Source of the DNA: Archegozetes longisetosus
Taxonomy: Eukaryota > Arthropoda > Arachnida > Sarcoptiformes > Trhypochthoniidae
Length of the DNA: 64,000 bases
Assembly (NCBI GenBank): GCA_018873245.2
Contig: JAEMBT020000001.1
Span: forward strand, 16,336,220-16,400,219
Reading direction: 5' to 3'
Made by a program: the position numbers and the translations under genes. Positions 22,849 to 37,915 of the stretch are shown in pieces (within the stretch, counting starts at the first letter, position 1; the number at the start of each line of letters is the position of its first letter). The notes beneath the pieces were generated by a model. That model made no database searches. It saw nothing but the letters and a program-made list of their open reading frames with translations, and had not been told where the DNA came from.

Positions 22849-23387
22849 GTAGGATTTCGCTTTTGCAGGCAGCGGAAATTCCTGCCTTAAAAATTCCTAA
22901 ATGCGCTTATAAAGCCCCCAACTCCCCCCCCAAAATAAAGCTTCAATAACCTTTAGGTTATAATGAAATGACACGATTTTGTTGTAATGATAGCTCAAGA
23001 AGCGCTCGCCTAAGAAGTTGTTCCAACAAAAGATATCAAAAAAAGGCTGGCATGCATCTTCAGATAAGTGGTTTGGGTATCACTATCAACTGATCCATGG
23101 TGGTAATCTATATTATACTCAAACTAATCATCTGAAGATGTACACCAGCCTTCTTTTGATATCTTTTGTTGGAACAACTTCTAGGGTGGCGCTTCTCGAA
23201 CCATCATTACACATGATTTTTTGTCATCAACTTTTATTAAGTCTTATAATTAATAAAGTACTTGATTAACACTACTATACACTACACACTATTGCAGATA
23301 GTGTTTATATTGAAATACCGGTTTTTGGGGACAAAGTTGGTAAATGGCAATTCTCTAAGCAATTGCCTGGAAAACCGAAATCCTACC
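22849..23387. mobile_element. MITE with long internal palindrome
   Basis: The terminal repeats are 'ggtaggatttcg' and 'cgaaatcctacc'. Inside, 22985-23220 forms a near-perfect hairpin ('ttgttccaacaaaagatatc' on the left, 'gatatcttttgttggaacaa' on the right). The open frame 23018-23269 runs across the hairpin and is not a gene. Confidence 0.8.
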
Positions 23388-23438
23388 ATAATCGATTAAT
23401 ACATTGAATAAGTTTAGAAATTCTAAAGTGAAAATATA

Positions 23439-25304
23439 TTAGGTTGTCCGGTAAGTTCTCACGCAATAAGCTATATAATTGCCATCGCCCTTTCACATGA
23501 TTGTCTCACTTTTATCATAGGTTGAGTCCGGACTATCATATCTTTAAAGATATTTAATGGAACTAAATTTCGAACAAGTGGTTAGTGAATATATTCGCCC
23601 CCAGTCTGGTTGATCAGCACCCACCTCAGTGGGAGGCGTCCAATGCCAGTGGCGGAGCCATTCAGATTTATGTTATTTATAACTTCCTTATAAGCCATCT
23701 CAAGTTCATCCGGAGTATTGAGTCTTTTATCTTTATTAGGCCTCTTTATTCTATATATGCCATCGTAATTGCACGGCTTCAAATCAGAGCTATAAGGCGG
23801 GTGTTTCAGTTCCTCCCATCAATGTCTCACAAAAATTCTTCAACTTCGAGTGTTTATGGGGTCTTGCGTTGTCATGGAGTATTATTGGTCTATGAATCTG
23901 TAGTTCTAAAACTCTGTAACCCAACACCCGATTTTTATGGAAGGCCACTATCATCTTCTGCTTCTAATCTTTTATTGTTGCTCTTTTGTAAGCTCGGTAT
24001 GCAAATTAAGAGCGCTAGCATTATTTCAAATTTATGATTATTCGAATCAATATTCTTACGGTGGTTCTCCATGAAGGCGATACTAGCAAGATGCTCAATA
24101 ATCCCTAGGGTCATAGAATTATAGCCATGGTTCAAATACTATCTAGTATTCCATGGTAACTATTGTATTTCTGAAGGTGTCCAGTACAAATATAAGCATG
24201 AATTTAATATTTTACTCGCATATCAAATAATTTGTGTCGTCGCCAGAGGATAAACTGGTCGTTGGGCGACGCTTATGGCTGACTCAATTTTCAGACTCAC
24301 AGATCATGAGCTTTGCGGCCGCAATGCTTTATCCCGGAGCGAGAGCCGAAAACATGAGTTGATCAGCAATTTGCCCCTTCGCTGACCTGTTCCCAGTCTT
24401 CACCCAATAGGATGAGAAGTATTTGTGCGAGCCTTGATTTTTAGGAGGAAAACTTGTTGGGAGCGCTCGACAAGAAGCCCTACCTCAACTAAGTCTAAAA
24501 GGGGCTAAAAGTTAGAGAAAAGAAAATAAATAATTTAAAACAGCACTTTTTCTTGCAAAAGAAAAACTGATCGATTTTTATTGAAATTTGAGACTTTATA
24601 TACAACATTTGGACAAGGGCCAACCCTAGTCCAATAGGAAACTGGTGTCACAAACACAAGTCCAATGAGGGCTTAGGCGGACTAGACGTGGACTTAAAGT
24701 TTGTAAGTTCAGGCAAACGGTACGTTGACTCATTGGATTTGTGGTTAGGACACCAGTTTGGGAATAGGGAATTACAAGTAAGTTTTAGGTTAGGGTTTTG
24801 ATTGCACTTTACATTAGAAAAAGTTGTTTACACATAGAAATATTTGTATGAAATAGGTTTCCTAGAAAATGTTTCTGACTTTTGTTTAATTGGGTTTTTT
24901 ATGATTACGTGTCAAATTAAGTCTTTAAATTACAAACATCCACAGCATCCAGTATATTTTACTCTAATGCGCAATAAAATTTCATATCATGTTTACTACT
25001 CTAGTAATCTCTGTATTATGATAGTCCGGATACTTAACCTCTGATAAATTATTCAAAGTTTCTCGTACATATATTAATGGGGAAATTTAATTTAAAAATT
25101 TGCTGTAACTCACTTCGAGCAGCGCTCCTTAATTAAAAATTGGTATTTTACTCAACCTACAGCAACTTTTATTCTTAAGCTATCTGAGGTCTAACGATAA
25201 TAAAGAAGAATACTATTAAATGGCCTATTTTGAATATTTTTTATGTCGCAAAAGAGTCTTTCTTATTAAGGTTTGAATATGGCAGGAACTTATCGTACAA
25301 CCTA
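23439..25304 (-). mobile_element. Mariner-family element, decayed, with internal insertion
   Basis: The ends 'ttaggttgtccggtaagttc' and the reverse complement of 'gaacttatcgtacaacctaa' are inverted repeats near TA. Minus-strand frames 23582-24135 hold a mariner C-terminus (PPYSSDLKPCNY, NTPDELEMAYKEVI, RLPLRW). The N-terminal part is unreadable. At about 1.87 kb it is longer than a typical 1.3-kb mariner. A GC-richer stretch around 24230-24830, with its own inverted motifs ('gtcgtcgcc...gggcgacg', 'aactggtgtc...gacaccagtt'), is probably a later insertion. Confidence 0.75.
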
Positions 25305-25517
25305 ATATGTTAGAATTATAGATGCAGTATGTAATCGAACAGAACTTTCTGCAATTATAGAAAACCTAAATCAAACTGATAAATCATGACTAAATATAAG
25401 AAATAAAATTAAAAATATTCATTCGAATCACATAAATATCAATCAATATAGAGTTCAATAATAACGAAAACTACGAAATTTGCGATAGAATCAAATATTT
25501 GATCAATTAGTAAAAAA

Positions 25518-28490
<2,973 letters not shown>

Positions 28491-28929
28491 GTTTGATAAA
28501 AATTTAGCACTTATTCCGTTATAGTTATGAAATTTATTTCTAAACAACAATTTCAGACATTCTGGTCTTAGAGACACAAAATATTTTGAACATACGTGAT
28601 TACAATTAAATTGAAGGTCATTTTTCATACATCACTTGTGCAGTGAATAATTACATTATATTATAAAGGCTGAGGCTATTTGTACGCACAAACGAGTGCG
28701 CATGTGCGAGTATAAGACTCACTGATTCGTGACGCTTAGTTTAAAATAAATATAAGCAAATCTGTATTCAATTCATATAAGTGTATACTTCTCAATACGC
28801 AAAATATAGTTAGAAAAACTTGTATTTTTTATCAAATTTTCAACAATTAAAGGCTGATTGTTGTATCATCACATCGTTATCAACATCAAAACAACAAAAA
28901 AGGTTAAGAAAATTTTTAATTTTGCTGCT
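28491..28929. promoter_or_regulatory. Upstream region of P450 D
   Basis: It includes the paralog-conserved words 'agcacttattccgttatag' (28507-28525) just 5' of the ATG and 'aaattgaaggtcattt' (28608-28623). Beyond about 28660 no similarity to the other upstream regions and no gene was recognised. Confidence 0.35.
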
Positions 28930-29160
28930 ACTGTATTAGTATAGTATTTAAAACTGTTTTTGGTACAGTTTTTAGTAAAGTTTTAAGTACAGTTTGTAGT
29001 ACAGTTTCTAGCACTGCTTTTGGTACTACACTTTTGATGTAGTTTTTAGTACTATTTTGGTACAGTCTTTAGGACAGTTTTTAATACTTTTTGATACTGT
29101 TTTTGGTGCAGTTTTTAGTACTGTTTTTCCTGTTTTACCGTTTGGTACTGTCTAGTCCTT
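28930..29160. repeat. Degenerate short tandem repeat (about 18-20 bp unit)
   Basis: The stretch is built of variants of 'agtacagtttttagtactg' / 'ggtacagtttt', more than ten imperfect copies in a row. It sits just before the MULE-like reading frame and may be a subterminal or 5' part of that element. Confidence 0.75.
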
Positions 29161-29247
29161 CAGTTTCACTTCTGCATCGATTCTAGTCCTGCGTCAGTTC
29201 CAGTTTGCATTGTTTTAGACTTCATCTTTCATTAGTTATTTTCAATC

Positions 29248-31620
29248 ATGTCTCGCATTACAGAAAGTGCAATATTCAATACTTGGGATGAGTTTGCAGA
29301 AGAATATGAGGCATATTGCGATTCCAATAGTTGCCTAATTTTTGTAATAGGAGATAGTCGTAAGGTTGAGAAGGAAAATCTCAGTCGTCGAATTCTAAGT
29401 TACCCTTAGGGATAGGTTATTATTTCTGTGAGTTTATTTGTGCACATAGTGGTTCCTATGAGTCTCAGTCTTCAGGTGAAAGGCCGAAGCAGAAAACTCA
29501 GTAGCTTAGCTGTCCAGCTAAGCTGCTCGTAGGTTTCGATTGAAAGAAAAGAAAGTTCGTAAGAGAGAATAATTTTATTCATGCGTCGGATTCGACATCT
29601 TATAAATATTATTGTATTAACAGAAGTTTTCGTGGTTTAGATTATGAAATTCCAAGATTAGTTTCTATGTTAGTTGAGGGCCAAACAGTTTGGGAATTTT
29701 CAAGGGAAAAGATGTAAAGGAGAAGGCTCGTTTATTGGTTAAACACGACGTCAAGGTTTCGAGGATTAAGGATTTTCTTAAGAAAAGTGCCGATGTTGTT
29801 ACTATTAGTAAGGATATTCATAACCAGAGAACAGAAGTTAGTATTTCTTCTGATTTACGGTCATTGAAGATTCTAGGAAATGTCTTTTAGCCTTAGAGTG
29901 GGATAGTAAAGCTGACATAGGTATGGTTGTAGAAACAATAATTGTTGATGATGAGGTTAAGTTAGTTTTCTTTCAATTTTCCTGGTAGAGGATGTTCTTC
30001 GAGAGGTATCCTGAGTATCTAATAATGGATGCAACTTATTGTTAAGTGAACAGAAGGATACCTTTGCATGTTGCTTTAGTCATCGATGGAATGAATAATT
30101 CTATTCCTGTTGCATTCTGTTTGGCAGCAAATGAGACTAAAGAAATTGTAGATTATTTTGTTAAGTGTTTTGTTGAACACAGTGCGGGTGCCAGTTCTGT
30201 ACAATCATTCATGACCGACAAGGATTTTACTGAAATTGAGGTTTTATCGAAGTACCTTCCTTCTGAATCGCATAAGTTGTCTCTTTCATGTTTTGAAAAA
30301 TTTTAAAACTTTAGTCCAAAATTCCGATGTTCCAAAGGCTCAGTCAGATGAGGCTAAAAGGTTGTTGGAAGTCCTGGTTTATTCTTACAAATTAGGTTCT
30401 TTCATGGAAAAGTTCGAGAATTTTAAGTCTAAGTTTTCAAAGTATAAGTTGTTCGATGATTTCATGAGAAGGTGGTACCCAATTAAGGACTCGTGGTCTG
30501 TTTACTAGGTTCGTACATTTAATTTAGGAGACAAAACTAACAATCGTTTAGAGTCTTTTAATCAGAAACTTAAGTTATTGATTAAGCGACAATCGCCTTT
30601 AGATGTTTTCGGTGTCCTCCGCATAGACCCGATTCCGATTTGACCCAAGACGTTTTTGACTCAAACTTTTTTCTATTGTAGCCCAATAGTCATTTCACCC
30701 AAAATTACAAAAATAAATGTTCATTTTGACCCAATATCACACTATGAATAATTTCTCATTGACTGATTATGCGTGAAGAAACGTATCAAAATACAGTCTA
30801 TCCTTTTAACTTCTTAACTAAGGCAAAGCAATTAAAGATTTTCATATCATATTTTAATCAGATGTCAAATAAATTACATATCGATTCAAAATTTGGTACT
30901 TTGATATAAACTTTTAATAATCACATCGACTTTACGGACGTATGTAGTTATCAACCACGTTTGGGATCAAATATTTTCATGACTTAATTATGAATTGAGA
31001 CTGTTTTACTTTTATTTTAGATCTAATCATTTTATAATTTTCTGTTTTTACTATTTATATCATTATTTCTATTTTTGTTATGTAGTAGCATTTAACAAGA
31101 GCTTCAATCTGTACTCTTCTTTTATAACATTGGGTCAAATAAACATAGAGTTATATCTTCTTTGGGTTAAAATCTCTTGGGTCAAGTCAGATTGGGTCTA
31201 TTAGTGATTAGGTCAAATCAAACTTGGGTCAATCAGGGGTAGACCATGTTTTCTATAGGGATTTGAAGTTGTTCTTAAATAACATGTGGGATAGAATCTA
31301 TCTTTTGTCATTCAATCAGCGTTTCAAGCTCGATAAAATTTTCAGTTCAGTTCCAGGTGAAGTTGTTTCATATTTTTCTAGTGTAGCTACTTCCGTTGTT
31401 GCAATAAAATTGTTAATGAACTTTCAGGTTTTTCTGCATCTGGTGTTAATCATCTTGATTCAAAGAAGTTTTCGGTTAAGATTAATAACCAACAAGATTC
31501 GATTACTACTTCTAAGTCTTGTGATTGCAGTTTGCTTATGATGAGAAAGCTTCCATGTCGTCATATATTTTCTGTTAGGAGCTACTTGGGTTTGAATATC
31601 AATATATTGATGCTATATTG
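29248..31620 (+). mobile_element. MULE/ZSWIM-like transposase relic, interrupted
   Basis: A start at 29248 (MSRITESAIFNTWDEF) leads into a broken reading frame. The central part (about 30000-30300) reads MDATYC.-like then RRIPLHVALVIDGMNNS, PVAFCLAANETKEIV and FMTDKDFTEIEV. This matches the RNase H-like core of MULE transposases related to ZSWIM proteins. Near 31517-31570 there is C-x-C...C-x-H (CDCSLLMMRKLPCRHIF), a SWIM zinc finger. Stops and frameshifts (29407-29409, 30043-30045, 30304-30306 and others) make it inactive. A 614-bp element (30626-31239) is inserted between the core and the C-terminal region. Confidence 0.75.
30626..31239. mobile_element. TA-flanked insertion inside the MULE-like relic
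   Basis: The ends carry inverted 'gattgacccaag' / 'cttgggtcaatc'-type repeats, with multiple 'tgacccaa' words inside and TA at both borders. The host frame continues on either side (SPLDVFGVL before, DHVFYRDLKLFL after). The element has no recognisable protein. Confidence 0.65.
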
Positions 31621-32620
31621 AAGCTTAATTAAAATTTAAACTTATTTAGAACTTTCGCTTATTTCTAAAGTTATTATTTAGTAATAACACTATATAATGA
31701 ACCCCTTATAGTGAAATTCCATTATATTGGATGTGAATTGTCGGTGTCCAGCGACTCATGCCGTCTATGACTTATTACTATATCTATTGAATTAAGCCAT
31801 AAGGCATTCTTCCAATATGTGATCTAGTAAACTTTTTGCACTCCAATATGTGATCTGTGATAATTTCTAAACTTTGACATGCAATATAACATTACATGAA
31901 ATAATAAATGACCTAATAAAAATTTTCAATTATAATTAATAACATATTCGTAAGTTAAAGTATTGCATTTATACCCAATCTTAACATTTGTTAGTTAGTT
32001 AAGTAGCATAAAAATGTTAGCTCAAAATTTTTATCAAATTATGTCAACTGAGGAAACAACTGTTTAATTTCTTAAAGATCGTAAACTTTTACCATCAGAT
32101 CATCAGGAAATTGTACGGAACTACTCCAGAATTACTGCCCCAGCATTTAGTTGAGATTCGATAGCGTTCAGTTAACCCGCGAGATAGTACTTTTATGTGC
32201 CTAATCGAAGATATTAGCGGACTCTTTTAATTTCTTAAACAGCATTTTTTTAATAAAAATTTTTCAATAAATGAATTCAACGAAATTTGAATCTTATTTA
32301 TAGTTTTGACTCATTTCGATTATATATTAGTCATATTATGTTCAGATCACGACTTCATTTCAGATTACATCTCGAAAGAATGACACAAGTGATTAACTTC
32401 ACAAAAACTTAGTTATCCAAAATTTTGATAACAGCAGACATTAATCATTGAATAGATATTTGAGTAGTAATTGCAAGTGTTGATCTCGTGGAAGCTATTT
32501 CCCAAACCCGATCGTATCCTCTGTTGCACTATACGAAGCTCTGTTGCAAACGTTTGCTCTAATTTTTAAGTAAAGCACCAGAAAATATTCACTTTTACCG
32601 GAACGAGATTCGTATAAATC
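31621..32620. other. Intergenic, no gene recognised
   Basis: A short local duplication ('ccaatatgtgatct' at about 31815 and 31842) is present. A possible decayed frame near 32040-32200 (STEETT...FLKDRKLLPSDHQEIV) could be a transposon remnant, but stops break it and I cannot assign it. Confidence 0.4.
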
Positions 32621-33000
32621 TAACAATCAACCATCAACTTATGCTAGTCTTACATTGAAATGAAAATTTTACGATAAATTGGAGACATCAATTAATGAAA
32701 TTTAAAATGCTTTTTAAGTGCCCGTTTTTTAAGTTATTAAATTTACAGGACGTCAAGTCTCAATTAAATTAATTAATAGAGAATTAAGCAAAAGCTTAAC
32801 GGGAAAGTGTCTTTATAGTCAAAGTTTTGACATTAAGTATGAATCAGACAACAAATTTTAAGAAATTAAAGCAAGTTTTTTATAGAATTATGTAAAAACG
32901 GGCACTTAAAACTATTCATAACTTTAATAGCAATAGAAACTGTTCAATTCCCAATAACTTTGATATTAATATGAAACTAGCATAAGTTGATGGTTCGTTG
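32621..33000. mobile_element. MITE of about 380 bp with internal hairpin motif
   Basis: The left end 'accatcaacttatgctagt' pairs with the right end 'actagcataagttgatggt'. Inside, 'agtgcccgtttttt' and 'aaaaacgggcact' are also inverted. There is no coding content. Confidence 0.8.
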
Positions 33001-34448
33001 TAAGTAAAGACAACAGTCGTTTATTTTATCAATAAATTCGGATTTGCCCATCAATTTGCCAGATCACTAAACATCGAAATCAGACTGATGTTCAACAAAT
33101 TTGAACTTTTGAGTATCAGCAGCACAAATGCCAGTATGGCCAGTATGGTATGCCAGTTCATAAAATAATGAGTTGTTTTGAAAGACTAAATGAGAATATA
33201 TTTTATGTTATGAGAAATTGTAGCTTATTATTGAATATCATTTTTAATGAACAGTATATATGAAGCTTTGACTACAAGAAGAGCTCTTCTATTGAGAAAT
33301 ATGAAAAGAACTTCTCAATAACGATAAGACCTAAACCAAAAACTTGATACTCAATATTAAGTTTTAGTTATTTAGTCTCATTCTCTAATTCAATATTTTT
33401 ATAATTTGAACCTTACATTTGGGACTAAAGCACCGAAAAGTATACATTAATGACACATATACTAATAGATACATATGTTTTGATTTAATAAATTATTCAA
33501 CTCTTAACTAATGGCAAAATATATAGAGATAAACCTTTGGTAAGTCTTATCGCCAAAAGTTTAATATAAAAATAATATAACATATCGGTGATTTACAGTC
33601 TTTATCCCAGCAATTATTACTTATTATATCTACGAAAAATTGTTATAATGCAACTGCCATAGAAAAATTCTAACTGTTGACTTTAAGCTGTTGTAACCCT
33701 AAGAATACGTAAGATAATTTCATGAAAATTCGGGACACAAATCTAAAGATTTCTTTTTAAAATGATTCATTGTTCGTAAAACTCTATAATTTAGTTTTGG
33801 AGTTATGCCTTTAAACAAAACACAAGAATTTACATACAAATGATTATTAGTGCAAACTCTCTCATTCATATCAAACTGTATTAAAGTCAAACCAAAAGTT
33901 TGATGAGGGTATTTAAAAGCACTAAAAAGTTTAGTAGAAACTTATAAGTTAAGTATACAACTTTACGAATAAACATTAATTTAAATGTTAGAACTTTTGA
34001 TAGTACACTATATTATAGTACATTATATATCAACCTCTCATAAACGATTTCATATATAGTGTGTATTATTTGAATGACTCAGTTTTGTTTGAGGTACACG
34101 TTGCAACTATTGCTTTGTTGTGACTCTAAACTCATTAGGATTTCTGGTTATACTTCAAAACACTGTCATTGACTGATTGACTGATGCAATATCTGTGAAA
34201 CGCTGACGCAACTGTTCAAAAAAGTCAAGTTTTGTTCATTACTTAAAAAAGCAAATATTACTTATATTTTCGGCTCGAGCCCAGAAAATCTTCAAAGTTT
34301 GAGATTTAAATCAAATTTCTTTTGAGATCGTTTCTAATTTATTGATCATATCTGGAGCTACGCCACTTCATCAGTGTTTTGAATTGATATTAATGCTAAA
34401 TCGTGAGCTCTGATTGTTGTGCAATGTTTTGAAAGTATACGTCATTCA
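33001..34448. other. Intergenic 5' of P450 E, no gene seen
   Basis: The sequence is AT-rich and non-coding, with short local repeats such as 'gccagtatggccagtatggt' (33130) and 'tagtacactatattatagtac' (34000). Confidence 0.6.
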
Positions 34449-34454
34449 TATAAA
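34449..34454 (+). promoter_or_regulatory. Possible TATA box of P450 E
   Basis: TATAAA lies 168 bp before the ATG of gene E, in a plausible position for a transcription start near 34480. Based on motif and distance only. Confidence 0.3.
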
Positions 34455-34616
34455 CTCCTTCTGCTATTTATATCGAACGCCACTCCTATCAAACTTCAAA
34501 CTTGTTTACAGTTTTGTGTTTTCAAAAAGTAATATTCAGTGAAGTTATAAGTTCTAACTTTAAACTGAATAGTAATCAATAATTTAGTTTATATTCTGCT
34601 TTGTTTTAGACTAAAA

Positions 34617-37251
34617 ATGTTTTGCTGTTTATTTGAGTTAAATTTGACGACAGTCGCTGTTTTGTTCACAGGAGTGATAGGAATTTATTTGTGAGTAAAC
34701 TTTGAATTAAACATTTGTCAATAGTTAGTTATGAATGAAAACTAAATGTTGCAGATAGACAGGAATCGATGTCTGAAAGCCAATTAAAAATCTGATCCAA
34801 ACTCTAATTATTCCATAATTGAATAGCTATTTAACCCGAAACTTCAATTATTGGTCATCTCGTGGAGTGAATGGTCCGAAACCACATGTTCTGATTGGAA
34901 ATTTAACTGATATCTTGTTTAAACCATTTCACAAAGCAGAAGAAGAACGACTTAAGAAATATGGAAATATTTACGGGTTAGTACTAAGATGTATAAAATG
35001 TATAATAAGTTGGAGTGGTCGAACATCAATTTCGAATGAAACAATGTAAAGTAGTCTGATTGAAGTTTTAAGTGTTTTAGCACACACGGTTTGGCATAAA
35101 ACTTATTTCTAGCCACTTTTCCTCTTTTGCGAACCTCTTTGCCTTTCAATGCTATAACTTAATTACCTTCTATAAATCTTATAAAACTCATACTATGTTT
35201 CAAATGAATGTAAAGTTGTAAATATTGGCGATGTCAATAGAGGACAAGAGTGCACAAGTACCTTAATTGCAATTTATTGTAAACTTGACCAAAATAAGTT
35301 GTATATTTTTCAATATGAAACTTTACTAATCTTTTATAATTACGAAAAAAGTAATTTACTGAATAATTCGAATTCAAGACTATAAGATAATAGAGTTTTA
35401 ATCTTGAAAATATATATTCAACGTAATTAAATTAGATTGGTACCCCAATGCAAATTTCTCGGTTTCTCCAATTGTTATAAAAATCTAAGGTTTGACTTAG
35501 TTTTAGGTCTATCCAAATATATTCATATGAAGTCTTGTTTTATAAAGTTTATTGGACATAAAAATGTTTTGCTCACAAATCTTTTCCTTTCGTAAAATAT
35601 GATTTGTCTTGATCCTGAATTTTATTGTAATTTGCATTTAATGGAATAGATATTTCGTTGGAAGCCAACCAACCATAGTAGTGGCTGAGCCAGAATTGAT
35701 TAAGAATATAATGGTTAAAGACTTTCATATATTTGTCAATCGAAATGATATTGTACTGGATGATCCTATAATTGATCGCGCTCTAACTATGCTCAAAGAT
35801 GATGAGTGGAAAAAGTTAAGATCAGTTGTAAGTAGATTTTATTTAATAAAAAAATCAAGGTTTAGTATTTAAAACTGAGATTAACCATAAAATAAGGTAT
35901 CGCCTACTTTTACGAGTGGCAAAATGACAAAAATGCATCAATTAATCGAACAGTGTGTCAAAAGTGTAGACAAAGTATTGGAAAAATCAGCAAAAGATAA
36001 AAGAGAGGTCGAACTGAAAACATTAATGGGAAACTATACGATGGATGTGATCGCGACCTGTGCTTTCGCTACAAAGACTGACACACATAATGATCCAAAT
36101 AATCCTTTTGTAAACAATGCAATCAACATATTTAGAGGCAGTGTGTGGCGAACTTTATTATTCTTTGCGTGTCGACCTTTGATGAAAGTTTTAAATATAC
36201 CGCTAATTGATCAGGATGTGATGAACTTCTTTAAATCAGCGGTTAGTTATAAAACTGAAATAAAAACACTTTAAGTTAATTAAAATGATTCAAATTTGAT
36301 TTTGATCAATAGATAACTGAAATTATGAAACAAAGAAGTGCAGACAAAGGGAAACACCACGACTTTCTTCAATTGATGCTCAACGCACAGAAAAAGATTG
36401 ACGAAGAACCTGAAGAAAAGACATCAATTGATGCAGAATCACATCATGGACAGGAAGAGAAAATAGATTTGGTTAGTAATAAGAACAAGATTGAGATAAC
36501 AGAGAATGACATTTTGGCCACTTCTTTTGTCTTCTTTCTGGCTGGTTATGAAACAACTGCCAGTTTGTTATCTTATTTATTCTACTTGTTGGCCATATAT
36601 CCTGAATGTCAAGAAAAGTTGTTGGAAGAGATTTTAGGAAATAAGGACAAAGACGGAAAAATAGATTACGACACAATCACTCGAATGCCTTATTTGGATG
36701 CCTGTATTTCTGAAACTTTACGTCTTTACAATCCAGCTCCTCAAACATCTAGAACTCCATCAGAAGATTATAAATTAGGTAATTATTAGTTTTATCCTAT
36801 AGACTGAAATTTTATTAATTAAATTCATAAGACTTGAGAACATTTGTTTAGACTATGAATGAGTTTTTGTGTGAATTGATTTTGCATGTCTTCAAAAATA
36901 GGTGATACCGGAATAACTATACCAAAAGGAATGCTAGTTGCAATACCAATTCATGCCATTCATCATAACCCAGAATACTATCCAAATCCTGATCGTTTCG
37001 ATCCGTCGCGCTTTTTACCTGAAAATAGAGACAAATTGATTCCTTACACCTATTTACCATTTGGTCCCGGACCCCGAAATTGTGTTGGAATGAGATTCGC
37101 ATTAATGGAGGCCAAAACGATGATCGTCAACATTATCACTAAATATCGATTTGTTCGAACAGAAAATACTAAAATTCCACTTGAATTTAGAAAGTTTGTG
37201 AGACTCATGGCGGCCAAAGATATAACAGTTGGGGTTGAAGTCAGAGAATAA
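34617..37251 (+). CDS. CYP3-clan cytochrome P450 gene E, six exons, intact, plus strand
   Basis: Exons are 34617-34690 (MFCCLFELNLTTVAVLFTG, membrane anchor), 34827-34976, 35650-35827, 35897-36241, 36313-36778 and 36902-37251. They total 1563 nt, 520 aa, without stops, and all introns are GT/AG. Motifs are the proline region [10 protein letters not shown] (exon 2), [20 protein letters not shown] (exon 4), AGYETTAS (exon 5), ETLRLYNP, DPSRF, and FGPGPRNCVGMRFA with the cysteine at about residue 465. Exon boundaries match the minus-strand paralogs exactly, except that exon 4 is 12 nt shorter and exon 5 is 3 nt longer. It is more diverged from A-D and F-I than those are from each other and is the only copy on this strand. 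A possible AATAAA overlaps the stop (37248-37253). Confidence 0.94.
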
Positions 37252-37915
37252 AATACTTTTATGTACTATGCGATTATCATTTTGATTGAACTAAAAGCTA
37301 TCGAACGATTTCAGTATTTTAAAAACTTTTAAAAATTTAATACTTATAACAAATAGTTTGTCACTTCAATTCTTACATTTTTATTTAAATTCTATTCAAT
37401 CAGCCTTTTTGGGAGTTATGTTTTGTCATTAAGTTCTTATTTCATGTTTGTATTCATCCATTTCTCGAATCGATTAAAACCTTATTTTGAAGAAATTCAA
37501 TTCAATTTATTATTGAATCAAAGTTTTAAGTGCAGCTCAAAACTTAATAGGCACGGTAGCAACAAATAAAATATCGATTGTCTGTCGACCTGCCTGTAAT
37601 GCAAATCAATTTTTTTACCAGTTGATATGAGTCTGCGATAAAAGTTTTTAAACTATCGAACTACAAATAAATACATTAAACTTTATTATGTGACAATTAC
37701 CTAAATTATTACTTTGCCTTATGACCTATAGTTCCTGATCTAAGCATATTTGAAGAAAACAAACTCTAAAATGCACGCCTAAAACTTAATAATCTGCGAT
37801 AGATACAGATAGGATCCGACACAGATCGTCCCTACGCTTTTAAGATAAGTTTCCATATGACATTTACTGTTGACTATTAATACATGTACGTAATGTATAC
37901 TGCATTGTATAAAGA
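37252..37915. other. 3' flank of gene E, no gene
   Basis: Non-coding. A second AATAAA-like signal is at about 37564. Confidence 0.5.

Noticed and set aside
23018-23269. Open frame across the MITE hairpin
   Set aside because: It runs through both arms of a palindrome; no protein similarity.
23585-24037. 150-aa plus frame
   Set aside because: It lies antisense to the mariner transposase relic; a shadow frame.
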